Shown: in pieces, positions 43,120 to 51,915 of the stretch
Layout: each line of letters opens with the position of its first letter
How positions within the stretch are numbered: the stretch's first letter is position 1
NCBI GenBank assembly: GCA_003599025.1
Contig: QZIL01000073.1
Location: forward strand, 1 to 62,012
Source of the DNA: Nitrospiraceae bacterium
GTDB lineage: Bacteria > Nitrospirota > Thermodesulfovibrionia > UBA6902
DNA length: 62,012 bases
Direction of reading: 5' to 3'
The notes under the pieces: generated by a model
The model's input: the letters and a program-made list of their open reading frames with translations, nothing else
The model's database searches: none
What the model was told of the DNA's origin: nothing
Position numbers and translations under genes: made by a program

Positions 43120-44917
43120 CGCACTCCATCCTGCACTGATATTCATCGCGGGCGCACTGCTCATTCCCCTTTTGAAGGGTAAGGCCAAGTCAGCCTACAT
43201 GCTGCTGCTGCCGGCATTAAGCTTTATGAACCTGCTTCAGATCCCTGCAGGACAGCACTGGGTCATCGGATTTCTGGATTATAATCTTACCCTGTGCAGG
43301 ATAGACAGGCTGAGCATGGTGTTCGGATATATCTTCCATATTATTTCCTTTATCTCGATCCTTTATGCGCTGAATGTAAAGGATGACGGCCAGCATGTGG
43401 CAGCTGTCCTTTATTCAGGCGCTGCACTTGGTGTGGTTTATGCAGGTGATCTGTTCACCCTCTTTATTTTCTGGGAAATCATGGCAGTGACCGCGACTTA
43501 TCTCATATGGGCGAGAAGGACCAGGGCTTCTTCATCAGCCGGCATGCGGTATCTTCTGGTACATCTTTTTGGGGGACTCTGTCTGCTAATAGGGATTCTC
43601 CTTCAGCTCCACAATACCGGCTCTTTAGAATTCAGTCATATCGGTCTGAACGGACTTGCGTCAGCTTTGATATTCATAGGTTTCGGTATTAACTGCGCTT
43701 GGCCCGGTTTCCATTCATGGCTCACAGATGCCTATCCTGAAGCAACGATTACGGGGACGATCTTTCTGAGCGCCTTTACAACCAAATGTGCTGTATACGC
43801 CCTGGCCCGGGGTTACGCCGGAACGGACCTCCTGATCTGGATCGGGGCTGCCATGGCCGCATTCCCGATCTTCTACGCGGTCATCGAGAATGACCTGAGG
43901 AGAGTGCTGTCGTACAGCCTGATCAACCAGGTCGGTTTTATGGTGGTCGGTATAGGTATCGGCACGGAACTTGGAATAAACGGAGCTGTGGCCCATGCCT
44001 TTGCGGACATACTCTTTAAGGGCCTGTTATTCATGGCAATGGGCGCCGTAATGCACCAGACAGGGAAGATAAACTGTACTGACCTTGGCGGATTATACAA
44101 AAGCATGCCTTTTACTGCTCTGTTCTGTATAATCGGTGCTGCCTCCATCTCGGCATTTCCGCTGTTCAGCGCCTTTGCTACCAAATCAATGGTGATGGAC
44201 GCGACCGCAAAGGACCATCTTACTGGTGTGTGGTTCATACTGCTGTTCGCCTCTGCCGGTGTGTTCCATCATGCGGGCATCAAGATACCTTTTTTCGCGT
44301 TCTTTTCCCATGACTCCGGCATCCGGACAAAGGAAGCGCCATTAAACATGCTTCTTGCAATGGGAATAGCGGCTTTCCTGTGCATTTTTATAGGATCATT
44401 TCCGGGTTATCTCTACAGCATACTGCCCTACCCTGTCGATTACCAGCCGTACACAGCACCTCATGTTATGGCACAGCTGCAGCTACTGTTCTTTTCAGCC
44501 CTGGCTTTTACACTTCTTATGCTGTCCGGCATATACCCTGCTGAGATCAGGGCCATCAACGTTGATGCAGACTGGACTTACAGAAAAGGAGCTAAGGCAT
44601 TCATGTGGATGCTTACCAATCCCATGACAAAATTAGGCGCATGGATCAGCAGGACGGTTTTTGAACTCATTCCTTCATCTCTTGGCTGGGCAAGTAAAAA
44701 CCCGGTCGCCGTGATAAAGATCGCTGCTGACTCCCTGCTTCTGAAATTCGCTGTCCCGGAAAAGAGGGACGAGATTAAAATGCGGATACAGAGAGAAAAA
44801 GAGATATATCCCGGAGACATAATCAGGCACTGGCCTATCGGCAGCGTAGTACTTCTGGCAATACTGTTTTTTCTCGCGTACCTGCTGGTTAATTATATGA
44901 CAGGAGCTAAACATTGA
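43112..44917 (+). CDS. Third NuoL/MrpD-like antiporter subunit
   Basis: 601 residues, about 15 helices. AGDLFTLFIFWEIMAVTATY holds the key Glu, and CAWPGFHSWLTDAYPEAT is the HSWL/DAYPEAT loop. The lysine usually found just before that loop is replaced by the neutral NCAWPGF. NDLRRVLSYSLINQVGF is also typical. A C-terminal amphipathic stretch (about 480-570) and a last helix recall the lateral arm of NuoL-type subunits. Last gene of the block that starts with the carbonic anhydrase. The missing Lys may mean altered proton handling. Confidence 0.88.
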   Translation: MINALHPALIFIAGALLIPLLKGKAKSAYMLLLPALSFMNLLQIPAGQHWVIGFLDYNLTLCRIDRLSMVFGYIFHIISFISILYALNVKDDGQHVAAVLYSGAALGVVYAGDLFTLFIFWEIMAVTATYLIWARRTRASSSAGMRYLLVHLFGGLCLLIGILLQLHNTGSLEFSHIGLNGLASALIFIGFGINCAWPGFHSWLTDAYPEATITGTIFLSAFTTKCAVYALARGYAGTDLLIWIGAAMAAFPIFYAVIENDLRRVLSYSLINQVGFMVVGIGIGTELGINGAVAHAFADILFKGLLFMAMGAVMHQTGKINCTDLGGLYKSMPFTALFCIIGAASISAFPLFSAFATKSMVMDATAKDHLTGVWFILLFASAGVFHHAGIKIPFFAFFSHDSGIRTKEAPLNMLLAMGIAAFLCIFIGSFPGYLYSILPYPVDYQPYTAPHVMAQLQLLFFSALAFTLLMLSGIYPAEIRAINVDADWTYRKGAKAFMWMLTNPMTKLGAWISRTVFELIPSSLGWASKNPVAVIKIAADSLLLKFAVPEKRDEIKMRIQREKEIYPGDIIRHWPIGSVVLLAILFFLAYLLVNYMTGAKH

Positions 44918-44991
44918 ACATTATGTCTCAAAATCGGTTCAGATGATAAAAAGCCTTTTGTCATTTGACGGATTGCAGGGTGTGTCACAAT

Positions 44992-45071
44992 GTCATTCCG
45001 GCCTTAGTGCCGGAATCTCAGCATACGGCTTTTTATTATAAAAGCGGGATACCTGCCTTCGCAGGTATGAC
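44992..45071. repeat. GTCATTCC-type palindromic repeat
   Basis: GTCATTCCGG...CCGGAATCTCAG, then GCGGGATACC...GGTATGAC, preceded by GTGTCACAAT as at 27370. It lies downstream of the antiporter block. Confidence 0.72.
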
Positions 45072-45126
45072 AATCAGAGTGCTTTTTAACATAGAGACCT
45101 GACACCATGTAGCACCATGTAGTACC

Positions 45127-45150
45127 CCCGATTTTATCGGGTTCATTTTT
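45127..45150 (+). terminator. Possible intrinsic terminator
   Basis: CCCGAT and ATCGGG enclose a short TTT loop and are followed by TTCATTTTT. The stem is short and the gene end is 210 bases away, so confidence is limited. Confidence 0.4.
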
Positions 45151-45228
45151 GGGTGGAGACTGTCAGAAAGGAATTATGTTCAGAGTAAGGGAAGCCTCGC
45201 TTCCTGGTCATGTCATATTTGTCCCCTC

Positions 45229-45243
45229 AATACCTGCGGTATT
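45229..45243. promoter_or_regulatory. Candidate activator site
   Basis: AATACC-TGC-GGTATT, a perfect inverted repeat, lies about 90 bases upstream of the -24 element at 45331. Different in sequence from the UAS of the FAEAGE operons, so a different enhancer-binding protein may act here. Confidence 0.4.
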
Positions 45244-45330
45244 GTTTTTCCTGCCGTTTTCTGTCCGTTCCTCCGTCCTCAGAAGGTAAATGATTTTGAT
45301 CCGACACTGACACCTAATTCATTTCGCGCC

Positions 45331-45345
45331 TGGCACCTGCATTGA
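45331..45345 (+). promoter_or_regulatory. Sigma-54 promoter for the second CBS/SLC13 pair
   Basis: TGGCACC-N4-TTGA, 64 bases before ATG 45410. Same TTGA-type -12 box as the other sites. The first CBS/SLC13 pair at 34264 has no such site. Confidence 0.75.
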
Positions 45346-45409
45346 CCGTTGCATGCGGACAATGCCCGTATTGTATTTATAAATTTCAGCATCATAAAAA
45401 GGAGGACTT

Positions 45410-45955
45410 ATGCGACAAAGCAAAACCGTAAAAGACATCATGGTCGATGTCTTCGATTACCCCCACATGCCACACTGGTTTACCATTAAACAGGCATTGG
45501 GGATTGTAAGCATTGCATTATCAAGCACCAGCAAGCAGCCTGAACCGCTGGCCATACTCGTTTTCGATGAGAAATACAATCTCATGGGCACCCTCGGGAT
45601 CAGGGACATCATCAGGGGCCTCGAACCGAGGTTCCTGAAACCGACCGCAAGCGCACAGGTCCCTGATGAAGACGAGACAGGGCTGTCAGTGCTCTGGGAG
45701 ACACTTTTTGACCGTGGGGCCGCTGAAACAGCTGAACGCCCGGTAAGTGAAGTTATGGTCCCTGCCAGTTTATTTGTGAGGCCTGAAGACCCTGTTACAA
45801 AGGCCGCGTATCTAATGGTCCGCCATGAACTGGTCTTATTGCCGGTGCTGGAAGACAACAGGAAATTTGCAGGTATTGTAAGAATGCGGGAGATATTCAG
45901 CGAACTTTCTGGTGCAATTTTAAAACTGGATGACAAAGGAGGAGCAAAACAATGA
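45410..45955 (+). CDS. CBS-domain protein (second copy)
   Basis: 181 residues, colinear with the 34264 protein: TVKDIMVDVFDYPHMPHWF, ILVFDEKYNLMGTLGIRDII, DEDETGLSVLWETLFD and VSEVMVPASLFVRPEDPVT. AAGGAGGACTT precedes ATG 45410. It overlaps the transporter by 4 bases, closer than in the first copy. Probable adenylate-responsive gate of its transporter. Confidence 0.87.
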   Translation: MRQSKTVKDIMVDVFDYPHMPHWFTIKQALGIVSIALSSTSKQPEPLAILVFDEKYNLMGTLGIRDIIRGLEPRFLKPTASAQVPDEDETGLSVLWETLFDRGAAETAERPVSEVMVPASLFVRPEDPVTKAAYLMVRHELVLLPVLEDNRKFAGIVRMREIFSELSGAILKLDDKGGAKQ

Positions 45956-47469
45956 CAGACAAAGACATAAATAATACACAGGGCCTTCCTGAGCCGCCGG
46001 CCCGGATAGAAGTGGCGACTGCAAAGGCCACCTTTGAGTGGAAGCGGTTGTTCTTTATTTTTCTCGGACTCGGTCTTTTTCTCTTTATCTATTTCATGCC
46101 CCAGTGGAGTGATGCAGTCGATCCTACCGGCAAGGCATTTCCTTTGCCTAAGGAAGGGAAAGGCGCATTGGCCCTTTTCATGCTGGCGAGCATCTGGTGG
46201 ATTTTTGAGGTCGTGCCTATCGGCGTGACCGCTATAGCCATCGGCGTATTTCAGGCACTATTTTCCATCCGGCCCGCAAAGGAGGCCTTCAGGGACTTCA
46301 TGGACCCATCTGTCATGTTCATCTTCGCTTCTGTTGTAGTGGGCCTTGCATTTACAAAATCAGGACTAACCAAGCGGCTTGCTTACAAGATGCTCCAGAT
46401 CGTCGGCGAGAAAACAAACATGATTTTATTAGGTGCATTGGTAGTTACCGCCGGACTTGCCCATGTCATGGCTCATACCGCTGCTGCTGCCACAGTATTT
46501 CCGATACTTCTCGCAGTCAATGCGCTTTATGGTGAAGGGGACAAACAGACTAATTTCGGAAAATCCCTGTTTATCGGTATGGCTTATGCAGCAGGAGCAG
46601 GCAGTGTTATCACCTTTTTAGGTTCAGCGCGAGCTGCTGCAGGGGCGGGAATGTTTGCAGAATTCACCGGCAGGACCATCGGATTTTTTGATCTCACAAA
46701 ATATTCTTTCATTATAGGCTGGGGCATGGTCTTTCTGATCTGGATTTACCTGATGGTCTTTCTCAAACCTGAAAAGAAAATAATACCCGGTCTCAAAGAA
46801 CGGGTCAGCAGGCTTACAAGCGAACTCGGTCCCATGACTAGGGACGAGAAGTTCGTTATTATCACCGTGTTGGGCGCAATATCAGTAATGTCCCTGCAAG
46901 CCTTTGTACCGGCATTAAAGTCATTGGACAGGGCCGCGATCATGCTCGTGTCAACCCTTTTGTTCTTCCTTTGCAAGGTACTGACAGTTAAAGAGCTTGA
47001 GGACATACCCTGGAATATCATCCTGCTCTTCAGCGGCGCCATGAGCATAGGTTTCTGCCTCTGGCAGACAGGCGCAGCACAGTGGCTCGCGGTGAACTGG
47101 CTCGTCATGTTCCAGAACGCGCACTGGCTTGTTTTTGTGCTGAGCATAGCGGCCTTTGTCCTGATCATGACAAACTTCATCATGAACGTGGCCGCGATAG
47201 CCATATCCCTGCCTGTCTCACTTGTAATAGCTCCTTATCTGGGTGTTGCCCCCGATGTGATTTTTTATTCATCACTGATAACAGCGGGAATGCCTTTTCT
47301 GCTTCTTATCGGGGCTGCGCCGAATGCAATCGCCTATGAATCGAAACAGTTTACTCCCGGCGAATTCTTCAGGCACGGACTGTTGTTGAGCGGTGGACTT
47401 GTGGCAGTTATCGGGATAGCGATAGTCACATTCTGGCCGCTGTTAGGAATGCCCACGGTGCTTAAATAG
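45952..47469 (+). CDS. SLC13/DASS-family anion:Na+ symporter (second copy)
   Basis: 505 residues, a paralogue of the 34800 carrier along its full length. Landmarks are AHTAAAATVFPILLAV, TNFIMNVAAIAISLPV and GAAPNAIAYESKQF. Small substitutions in the first site (VAAT to AAAT) may change affinity. Controlled by sigma-54, whereas the first copy is not, suggesting condition-specific isoforms. Terminator follows at 47486. Confidence 0.88.
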   Translation: MTDKDINNTQGLPEPPARIEVATAKATFEWKRLFFIFLGLGLFLFIYFMPQWSDAVDPTGKAFPLPKEGKGALALFMLASIWWIFEVVPIGVTAIAIGVFQALFSIRPAKEAFRDFMDPSVMFIFASVVVGLAFTKSGLTKRLAYKMLQIVGEKTNMILLGALVVTAGLAHVMAHTAAAATVFPILLAVNALYGEGDKQTNFGKSLFIGMAYAAGAGSVITFLGSARAAAGAGMFAEFTGRTIGFFDLTKYSFIIGWGMVFLIWIYLMVFLKPEKKIIPGLKERVSRLTSELGPMTRDEKFVIITVLGAISVMSLQAFVPALKSLDRAAIMLVSTLLFFLCKVLTVKELEDIPWNIILLFSGAMSIGFCLWQTGAAQWLAVNWLVMFQNAHWLVFVLSIAAFVLIMTNFIMNVAAIAISLPVSLVIAPYLGVAPDVIFYSSLITAGMPFLLLIGAAPNAIAYESKQFTPGEFFRHGLLLSGGLVAVIGIAIVTFWPLLGMPTVLK

Positions 47470-47485
47470 ACCCAATATACCTGTT

Positions 47486-47520
47486 CAGGCAGGTCGTTAG
47501 ACCTGCCTGGCTTTGTTTGA
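47486..47520 (+). terminator. Intrinsic terminator
   Basis: CAGGCAGGTC and GACCTGCCTG form a perfect 10-bp stem with a GTTA loop, followed by the T-rich GCTTTGTTTGA. Ends the CBS/SLC13 operon. Confidence 0.85.
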
Positions 47521-47611
47521 TTAATAAGGAAGTCCTCAGAATATAACAGACTTGAGGTCTTAAAAAATAACTATATAGATTAATGAAACATGCTAAAGGA
47601 GAACCGGTTAA

Positions 47612-48892
47612 ATGATGACAATGGTGGCAGTCGTTTTTGTGCTCGCGTATTCAATGATCGCCCTTGAACACCCGATCAAAATCAATAAGTCAGCAACTGC
47701 CCTGATGGCAGCAGGACTGATGTGGACGCTTTACTCTTTTGCAAGCCCTCTGGGTGTTGAAGGTGTAACTCACCAGCTCACGGAAAAACTGGCCGAGACC
47801 GCGGCCATCGTTTTCTTTCTTATCTGTGCCATGACTATCGTCGAACTGACCGATGCGCACGGTGGGTTTGACGTCATTACCGAGCGTATCAAGGCGACAA
47901 AGTTGACAGGTATGCTCTGGATCATCGGCTTTATCACCTTTTACCTGTCGTCCATCCTCGACAATATGACCACCACTATCGTAATGGTCGCCCTGATGAA
48001 GCGCCTGCTCAAGGAACACAAACAACGGCTCTTCTTCGCGGGTATCATTGTGATAGCAGCCAATGCCGGAGGTGCATGGTCACCCATCGGCGATGTGACA
48101 ACCACCATGCTCTGGATCGGCGGACAGGTCACAACCTTGCAAATCATGAAGACCACCTGGATTGCCTCCATGGTCAATCTGCTTGTCCCTCTTGTCATCG
48201 CCTCATTCATCCTCAAGGGAGACGTTGTCCCTCCGGACAAAACCGAAAACGGCGCCTCAACTACTTCTCAGTTAGAAAAGAACATGATGTTTTTCATGGG
48301 TATGGGGGCACTGATATTTGTCCCGATATTCAAGGCCATAACGCATCTGCCTCCTTATCTCGGTATTTTGCTTGCCCTCGGGGTACTCTGGTTTGCAGGC
48401 AATATACTGCATCGCAACAAGCCGGATGAAGAGAAGGACCACCTCAGGCTGACAAAGGCACTGAAGCGCATTGACATGGCTTCAGTGGTGTTCTTCATCG
48501 GCATCCTGCTCGCTGTTGCGACACTCTCCGCAAACGGCATGCTCCCTGCGCTGGCCCAGTGGCTCGATGCAAAGCTCGGCAACCAGTCTATTATCGTGAT
48601 AATCATCGGCCTTGTATCAGCGATAGTGGACAATATCCCTCTCGTGGCGGCCTCCATGGGTATGTACCCTCTTTCACAGTACCCGCCAGACTCATTTCTC
48701 TGGGAGTTCATGGCCTACTGCGCAGGCACCGGGGGGTCAATCCTGATCATCGGCTCAGCTTCAGGTGTTGCTGCCATGGGGCTTGAGAAGATAGAATTTT
48801 TCTGGTATGCACGCCGCATCGGGCCTCTCGCTTTAGCCGGATATTTTGCCGGCATAGCAGCCTACATCATCCAGTACAATCTGCTGCACTGA
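47612..48892 (+). CDS. nhaD: NhaD-type Na+/H+ antiporter
   Basis: 426 residues, about 11-13 helices. The NhaD motif is clear: SSILDNMTTTIVMVALM, then NAGGAWSPIGDVTTTMLWIG, with a late GLVSAIVDNIPLVAASMGM. The conserved Asp in LDNMTTT and DVTTT would bind Na+. GGAGAACCGG precedes ATG 47612. It is separated from the SLC13 operon by a terminator. It can restore the Na+ gradient used by the SLC13 carriers. Confidence 0.9.
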   Translation: MMTMVAVVFVLAYSMIALEHPIKINKSATALMAAGLMWTLYSFASPLGVEGVTHQLTEKLAETAAIVFFLICAMTIVELTDAHGGFDVITERIKATKLTGMLWIIGFITFYLSSILDNMTTTIVMVALMKRLLKEHKQRLFFAGIIVIAANAGGAWSPIGDVTTTMLWIGGQVTTLQIMKTTWIASMVNLLVPLVIASFILKGDVVPPDKTENGASTTSQLEKNMMFFMGMGALIFVPIFKAITHLPPYLGILLALGVLWFAGNILHRNKPDEEKDHLRLTKALKRIDMASVVFFIGILLAVATLSANGMLPALAQWLDAKLGNQSIIVIIIGLVSAIVDNIPLVAASMGMYPLSQYPPDSFLWEFMAYCAGTGGSILIIGSASGVAAMGLEKIEFFWYARRIGPLALAGYFAGIAAYIIQYNLLH

Positions 48893-48907
48893 CCCTTTCT
48901 GATTGTA

Positions 48908-48929
48908 CCCCCGGTCAAATCGCCGGGGG
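48908..48929. terminator. Bidirectional hairpin between convergent genes
   Basis: CCCCCGG-N8-CCGGGGG lies between nhaD and the convergent regulator gene. Strong stem; flanking T-runs are weak on both sides. Confidence 0.6.
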
Positions 48930-48990
48930 GCCAATTGGTTCCAGATATATTCAATTAACATAATTACTTCTCTCTGATATAAAGAGTATG

Positions 48991-50379
48991 CTACTTCTGG
49001 TTCTTAAAGGAATGCTTGGCAATCCTGTACTTCTTCATCTTCTCATAGAGCGACTTCCTCGATATGCCGAGGCTTTTACTCGAAGGAATGACCTGCCCTT
49101 TGTGGTTTCGCAAAACTTTAATGATATGCTCTCTCTCTGTTGATTCGAGCTGTTCTTTCAGTGTCGCACAGGGACTCTGTTCTTTCTGCAAAATATCGGA
49201 ATTTATTTTTCTGATATTCTCAGGTTCTGCCTTGTTGTTAAGCACGCACAACTGCTTGATAAAGTTCTCAAGCTCCCTGACATTTCCGGGCCAGTCATAC
49301 TTGAGCATCCACTTATACATGTTTTCATTGATGGAGTGTATCTTCTGCTCATGGGTCTTATTGTATTCAGCAATAAAGTGATCTGCCAGCAGGGGGATGT
49401 CCTCTGTGCGGTTTCTTAAAGGCGGTATTTCAACAGGGATAACGTTAAGCCGGAAATAGAGGTCAGCCCTGAACGTGCCCTTCTCCACCTCTTTCTTCAG
49501 GTCCCTGTTTGAGGCGACGATTATACCTGCACTGACCGGTATGAATTCATTGCTGCCGAGGCGCTGCAGCTTTTTCTCTTCAAGGACGCGCAGGAGCTTC
49601 ACCTGCAGATTCAGTGGGAAACTGCATATTTCATCCAGGAATATGGTCCCTCTGCCGGCATGCTCGAACTTCCCGATACTGCGCCTTGACGCGCCTGTAA
49701 AGGCCCCTGCCTCATAACCGAAAAGCTCGGCCTCGATCATGTTCTCAGGAATGGCGCCCATGTTGATAGGTACGAATTTCTCAGAGCTGCGCGGGGACAG
49801 CTCATGTATGGCCTTTGCAACAAGCTCCTTGCCTGTCCCGGTTTCGCCGGTGATTAAAACAGGGTATTCTTCAGCTGCCACTATTTCTATCACATTATAG
49901 AGACCCTGCATGCTGCTGCTGAAGCCGATGAGACTATGAAATACCGACCGCCCTTCCCTGCCTTTATTGAGTATCCGGGTCAGCTGGCGGTTCCGGTCCA
50001 GCAGGGCCATCTTCTCGGTCGCCCTCTTCAGGGACGCAAGGAGCACACTGTCATCAACCGGTTTCTCAAGAAAATCATAGGCCCCTTCCTTCAGGGCCGT
50101 AACAGCAAGCGGCACGTCTCCGTGGCCGGTTATTATTATCACCGGCAGCTCAGGGTCTATTTCGCGGACTTTCTTCAGAAGTTCCAGCCCGTTCATCTTC
50201 GGCATCTTTACGTCCGCAATTACAGCGTGATAATTCCCATCCCTTATATGATTTAATGCCTCAGCAGGTTTGTCATAAACGTCCACTTCATATGTGTGCA
50301 TAGTGAGAGTCTGCTTGATCGCCATCAATATAAATGGATCATCATCAATCACAATTACCCTGTTAGTCTGTCCTGACAT
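48991..50379 (-). CDS. NtrC/DctD-type sigma-54-dependent response regulator
   Basis: 462 residues from ATG at 50379 (MSGQTNRVIVIDDDP); GGGGGAAATC precedes it. The longer frame upstream would run into the kinase gene. Receiver with D56 in IADVKMPKMNG and K107; Walker A GETGTGKE (178-185); GAFTGA (225-230) in ELFGYEAGAFTGA; C-terminal Fis-type HTH with KSLGISRKSLYEKM. It lies 13 bases behind its kinase. Third enhancer-binding protein in the window, from a different subfamily than those at 6552 and 11344. The SLC13 promoter at 45331 is a plausible target. Confidence 0.92.
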   Translation of the reverse strand: MSGQTNRVIVIDDDPFILMAIKQTLTMHTYEVDVYDKPAEALNHIRDGNYHAVIADVKMPKMNGLELLKKVREIDPELPVIIITGHGDVPLAVTALKEGAYDFLEKPVDDSVLLASLKRATEKMALLDRNRQLTRILNKGREGRSVFHSLIGFSSSMQGLYNVIEIVAAEEYPVLITGETGTGKELVAKAIHELSPRSSEKFVPINMGAIPENMIEAELFGYEAGAFTGASRRSIGKFEHAGRGTIFLDEICSFPLNLQVKLLRVLEEKKLQRLGSNEFIPVSAGIIVASNRDLKKEVEKGTFRADLYFRLNVIPVEIPPLRNRTEDIPLLADHFIAEYNKTHEQKIHSINENMYKWMLKYDWPGNVRELENFIKQLCVLNNKAEPENIRKINSDILQKEQSPCATLKEQLESTEREHIIKVLRNHKGQVIPSSKSLGISRKSLYEKMKKYRIAKHSFKNQK

Positions 50380-50392
50380 GATTTCCCCCGTG

Positions 50393-51628
50393 TTAATCAC
50401 CGGTTGTTTCCTCGTGTGCAGAAGGAAGAAATACGGTAAAACAGGCCCCTTTACCAGGTGAGCTCTGGACGCTGATATAACCGGAGTGTTCACGTATGAT
50501 CCTGTCCACAATTGATAGTCCCAGCCCCATGCCTGACCCCACTTCCCTTGTTGTAAAGAACGGATCGAAGATCCTGTTTTTCACCTCCGGAGATATGCCT
50601 TCTCCGTTGTCAGCTACGCTGATTACCACATAATCATGGCTCTTCAGGCTCTCGGGATCGAGTCTTTCTTCCGTGTATGTCCTGATTATAAGCCTCGGAC
50701 TGTCGATCCTGCCCATGGCCTGAAGTGCGTTCTGGATTATATTCAGAAATACCTGCTCCAGCCTGACGTTGTGCGCCAGCACCGCTGCGATGTCTTCATT
50801 GAGGTCCAGCTCCAGCTCCACGTCAGACAGACGGAACTGTGCATCAAGAAATTTCAGGATGTCTTTTATCAGAGAGTTGATATCCATAAATATCTTCTCT
50901 TCGTCTGTCTTGCGGGCAAAACTTTTCAGGCTTTTGATAATCGAACCGGCCTTCTTAACTCTGTCAACAATGTATGTGAGGTTCTCTTCGACAAGCCTGT
51001 TTTCTGTTTTATGGTCCGAAAGGCTCTTCAGGCTGTTCCTTGCAAACAGGAGGATGGCGTTCAGGGGCTGGGTCAGTTCATGTGCAATACCAGCCGCCAT
51101 TTCACCCAGGCTGGCAAGCCGGCCTGAATGAATGACCTGCATCTGCGATTCCCGGACCCTGGACATCATATCATATACTTCGGTCTTGTCTCTGGCCACG
51201 AGTATGTGCATGTTCCTGCTGCCCTTTTCGTTTTCAACAGTTGAGCCGTTTATGCTTGCAAGAAATTTCCTGCCCGTAACAGAAACCAGCTCTGTCTCAT
51301 AATTCTTGAATTCTCCTTCCCTGATAAGCTCTATCAGCCGGCGGAACCCGTCAGGTGAAAGCAACTCCCTGAGAGATAATTTCTTCCGTCCGTCGATTTC
51401 GTGGCCGAGGCATTTTGTAAACTCCTTATTGACCTTTATTATCTGCATCCTGCTATTCAGGATTATCAGGATGTCGGACAGATTGGCAATGACTTTGTCT
51501 GTGAAGGCCTTTTCACCCTTTATCTCTTCATGCTTTTGAAGGGTGCGGATGACAAGCTCCTGCTTCTGCTTCTCAAGAAGCCGGATAAGCCTTTCCTCTA
51601 CATTCCTGTCAGTTTTATCTTTCTTCAT
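50393..51628 (-). CDS. Soluble PAS-domain histidine kinase (DctB-like catalytic part)
   Basis: 411 residues. N-terminal coiled coil (1-40), a PAS domain (about 45-150: LSDILIILNSRMQIIKVNKEF), H183 in GIAHELTQPLNA, and an HATPase domain with VADNGEGI and FFTTREVGSGMGLGLSIV. No membrane helix, so it senses an internal signal. HELTQPL and GSGMGLGL are typical of DctB/FixL-type kinases. Upstream of, and probably specific for, the regulator at 48991. Confidence 0.9.
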   Translation of the reverse strand: MKKDKTDRNVEERLIRLLEKQKQELVIRTLQKHEEIKGEKAFTDKVIANLSDILIILNSRMQIIKVNKEFTKCLGHEIDGRKKLSLRELLSPDGFRRLIELIREGEFKNYETELVSVTGRKFLASINGSTVENEKGSRNMHILVARDKTEVYDMMSRVRESQMQVIHSGRLASLGEMAAGIAHELTQPLNAILLFARNSLKSLSDHKTENRLVEENLTYIVDRVKKAGSIIKSLKSFARKTDEEKIFMDINSLIKDILKFLDAQFRLSDVELELDLNEDIAAVLAHNVRLEQVFLNIIQNALQAMGRIDSPRLIIRTYTEERLDPESLKSHDYVVISVADNGEGISPEVKNRIFDPFFTTREVGSGMGLGLSIVDRIIREHSGYISVQSSPGKGACFTVFLPSAHEETTGD

Positions 51629-51915
51629 TTAAACCCACGTACCGATTTGTTCCCATTCAAAATTAATGTTACCAGATCGTGACATTAAATAACCATTTGA
51701 AAATTCAATGAGTTTATAAATTCATTACTGGAATGTAACTGTTAATACCCAAAATGAATCCGGATCAAATGTCATGTACTATCTACGATAACATCCAGCA
51801 ACCCTTTGTATTAATGTGTTTATTCCCTGATTTAACTTTGCGATTAATAACAGGCATATGGGTTGCTATTTCCGGGGCATCTTAAAGTTAACTCCTTACA
51901 TTATTAGATGAGTAA

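Noticed and set aside
37111-44917. Membrane-bound hydrogenase or complex I operon
   Set aside because: Only antiporter-type subunits are present; no NiFe large or small subunit, no NuoBCDI-type gene and no CxxC metal-site motifs in the block.
36379-44917. Canonical DabAB inorganic-carbon pump
   Set aside because: No DabA-like (DUF2309) protein is encoded; the hydratase candidate here is of the LCIB family.
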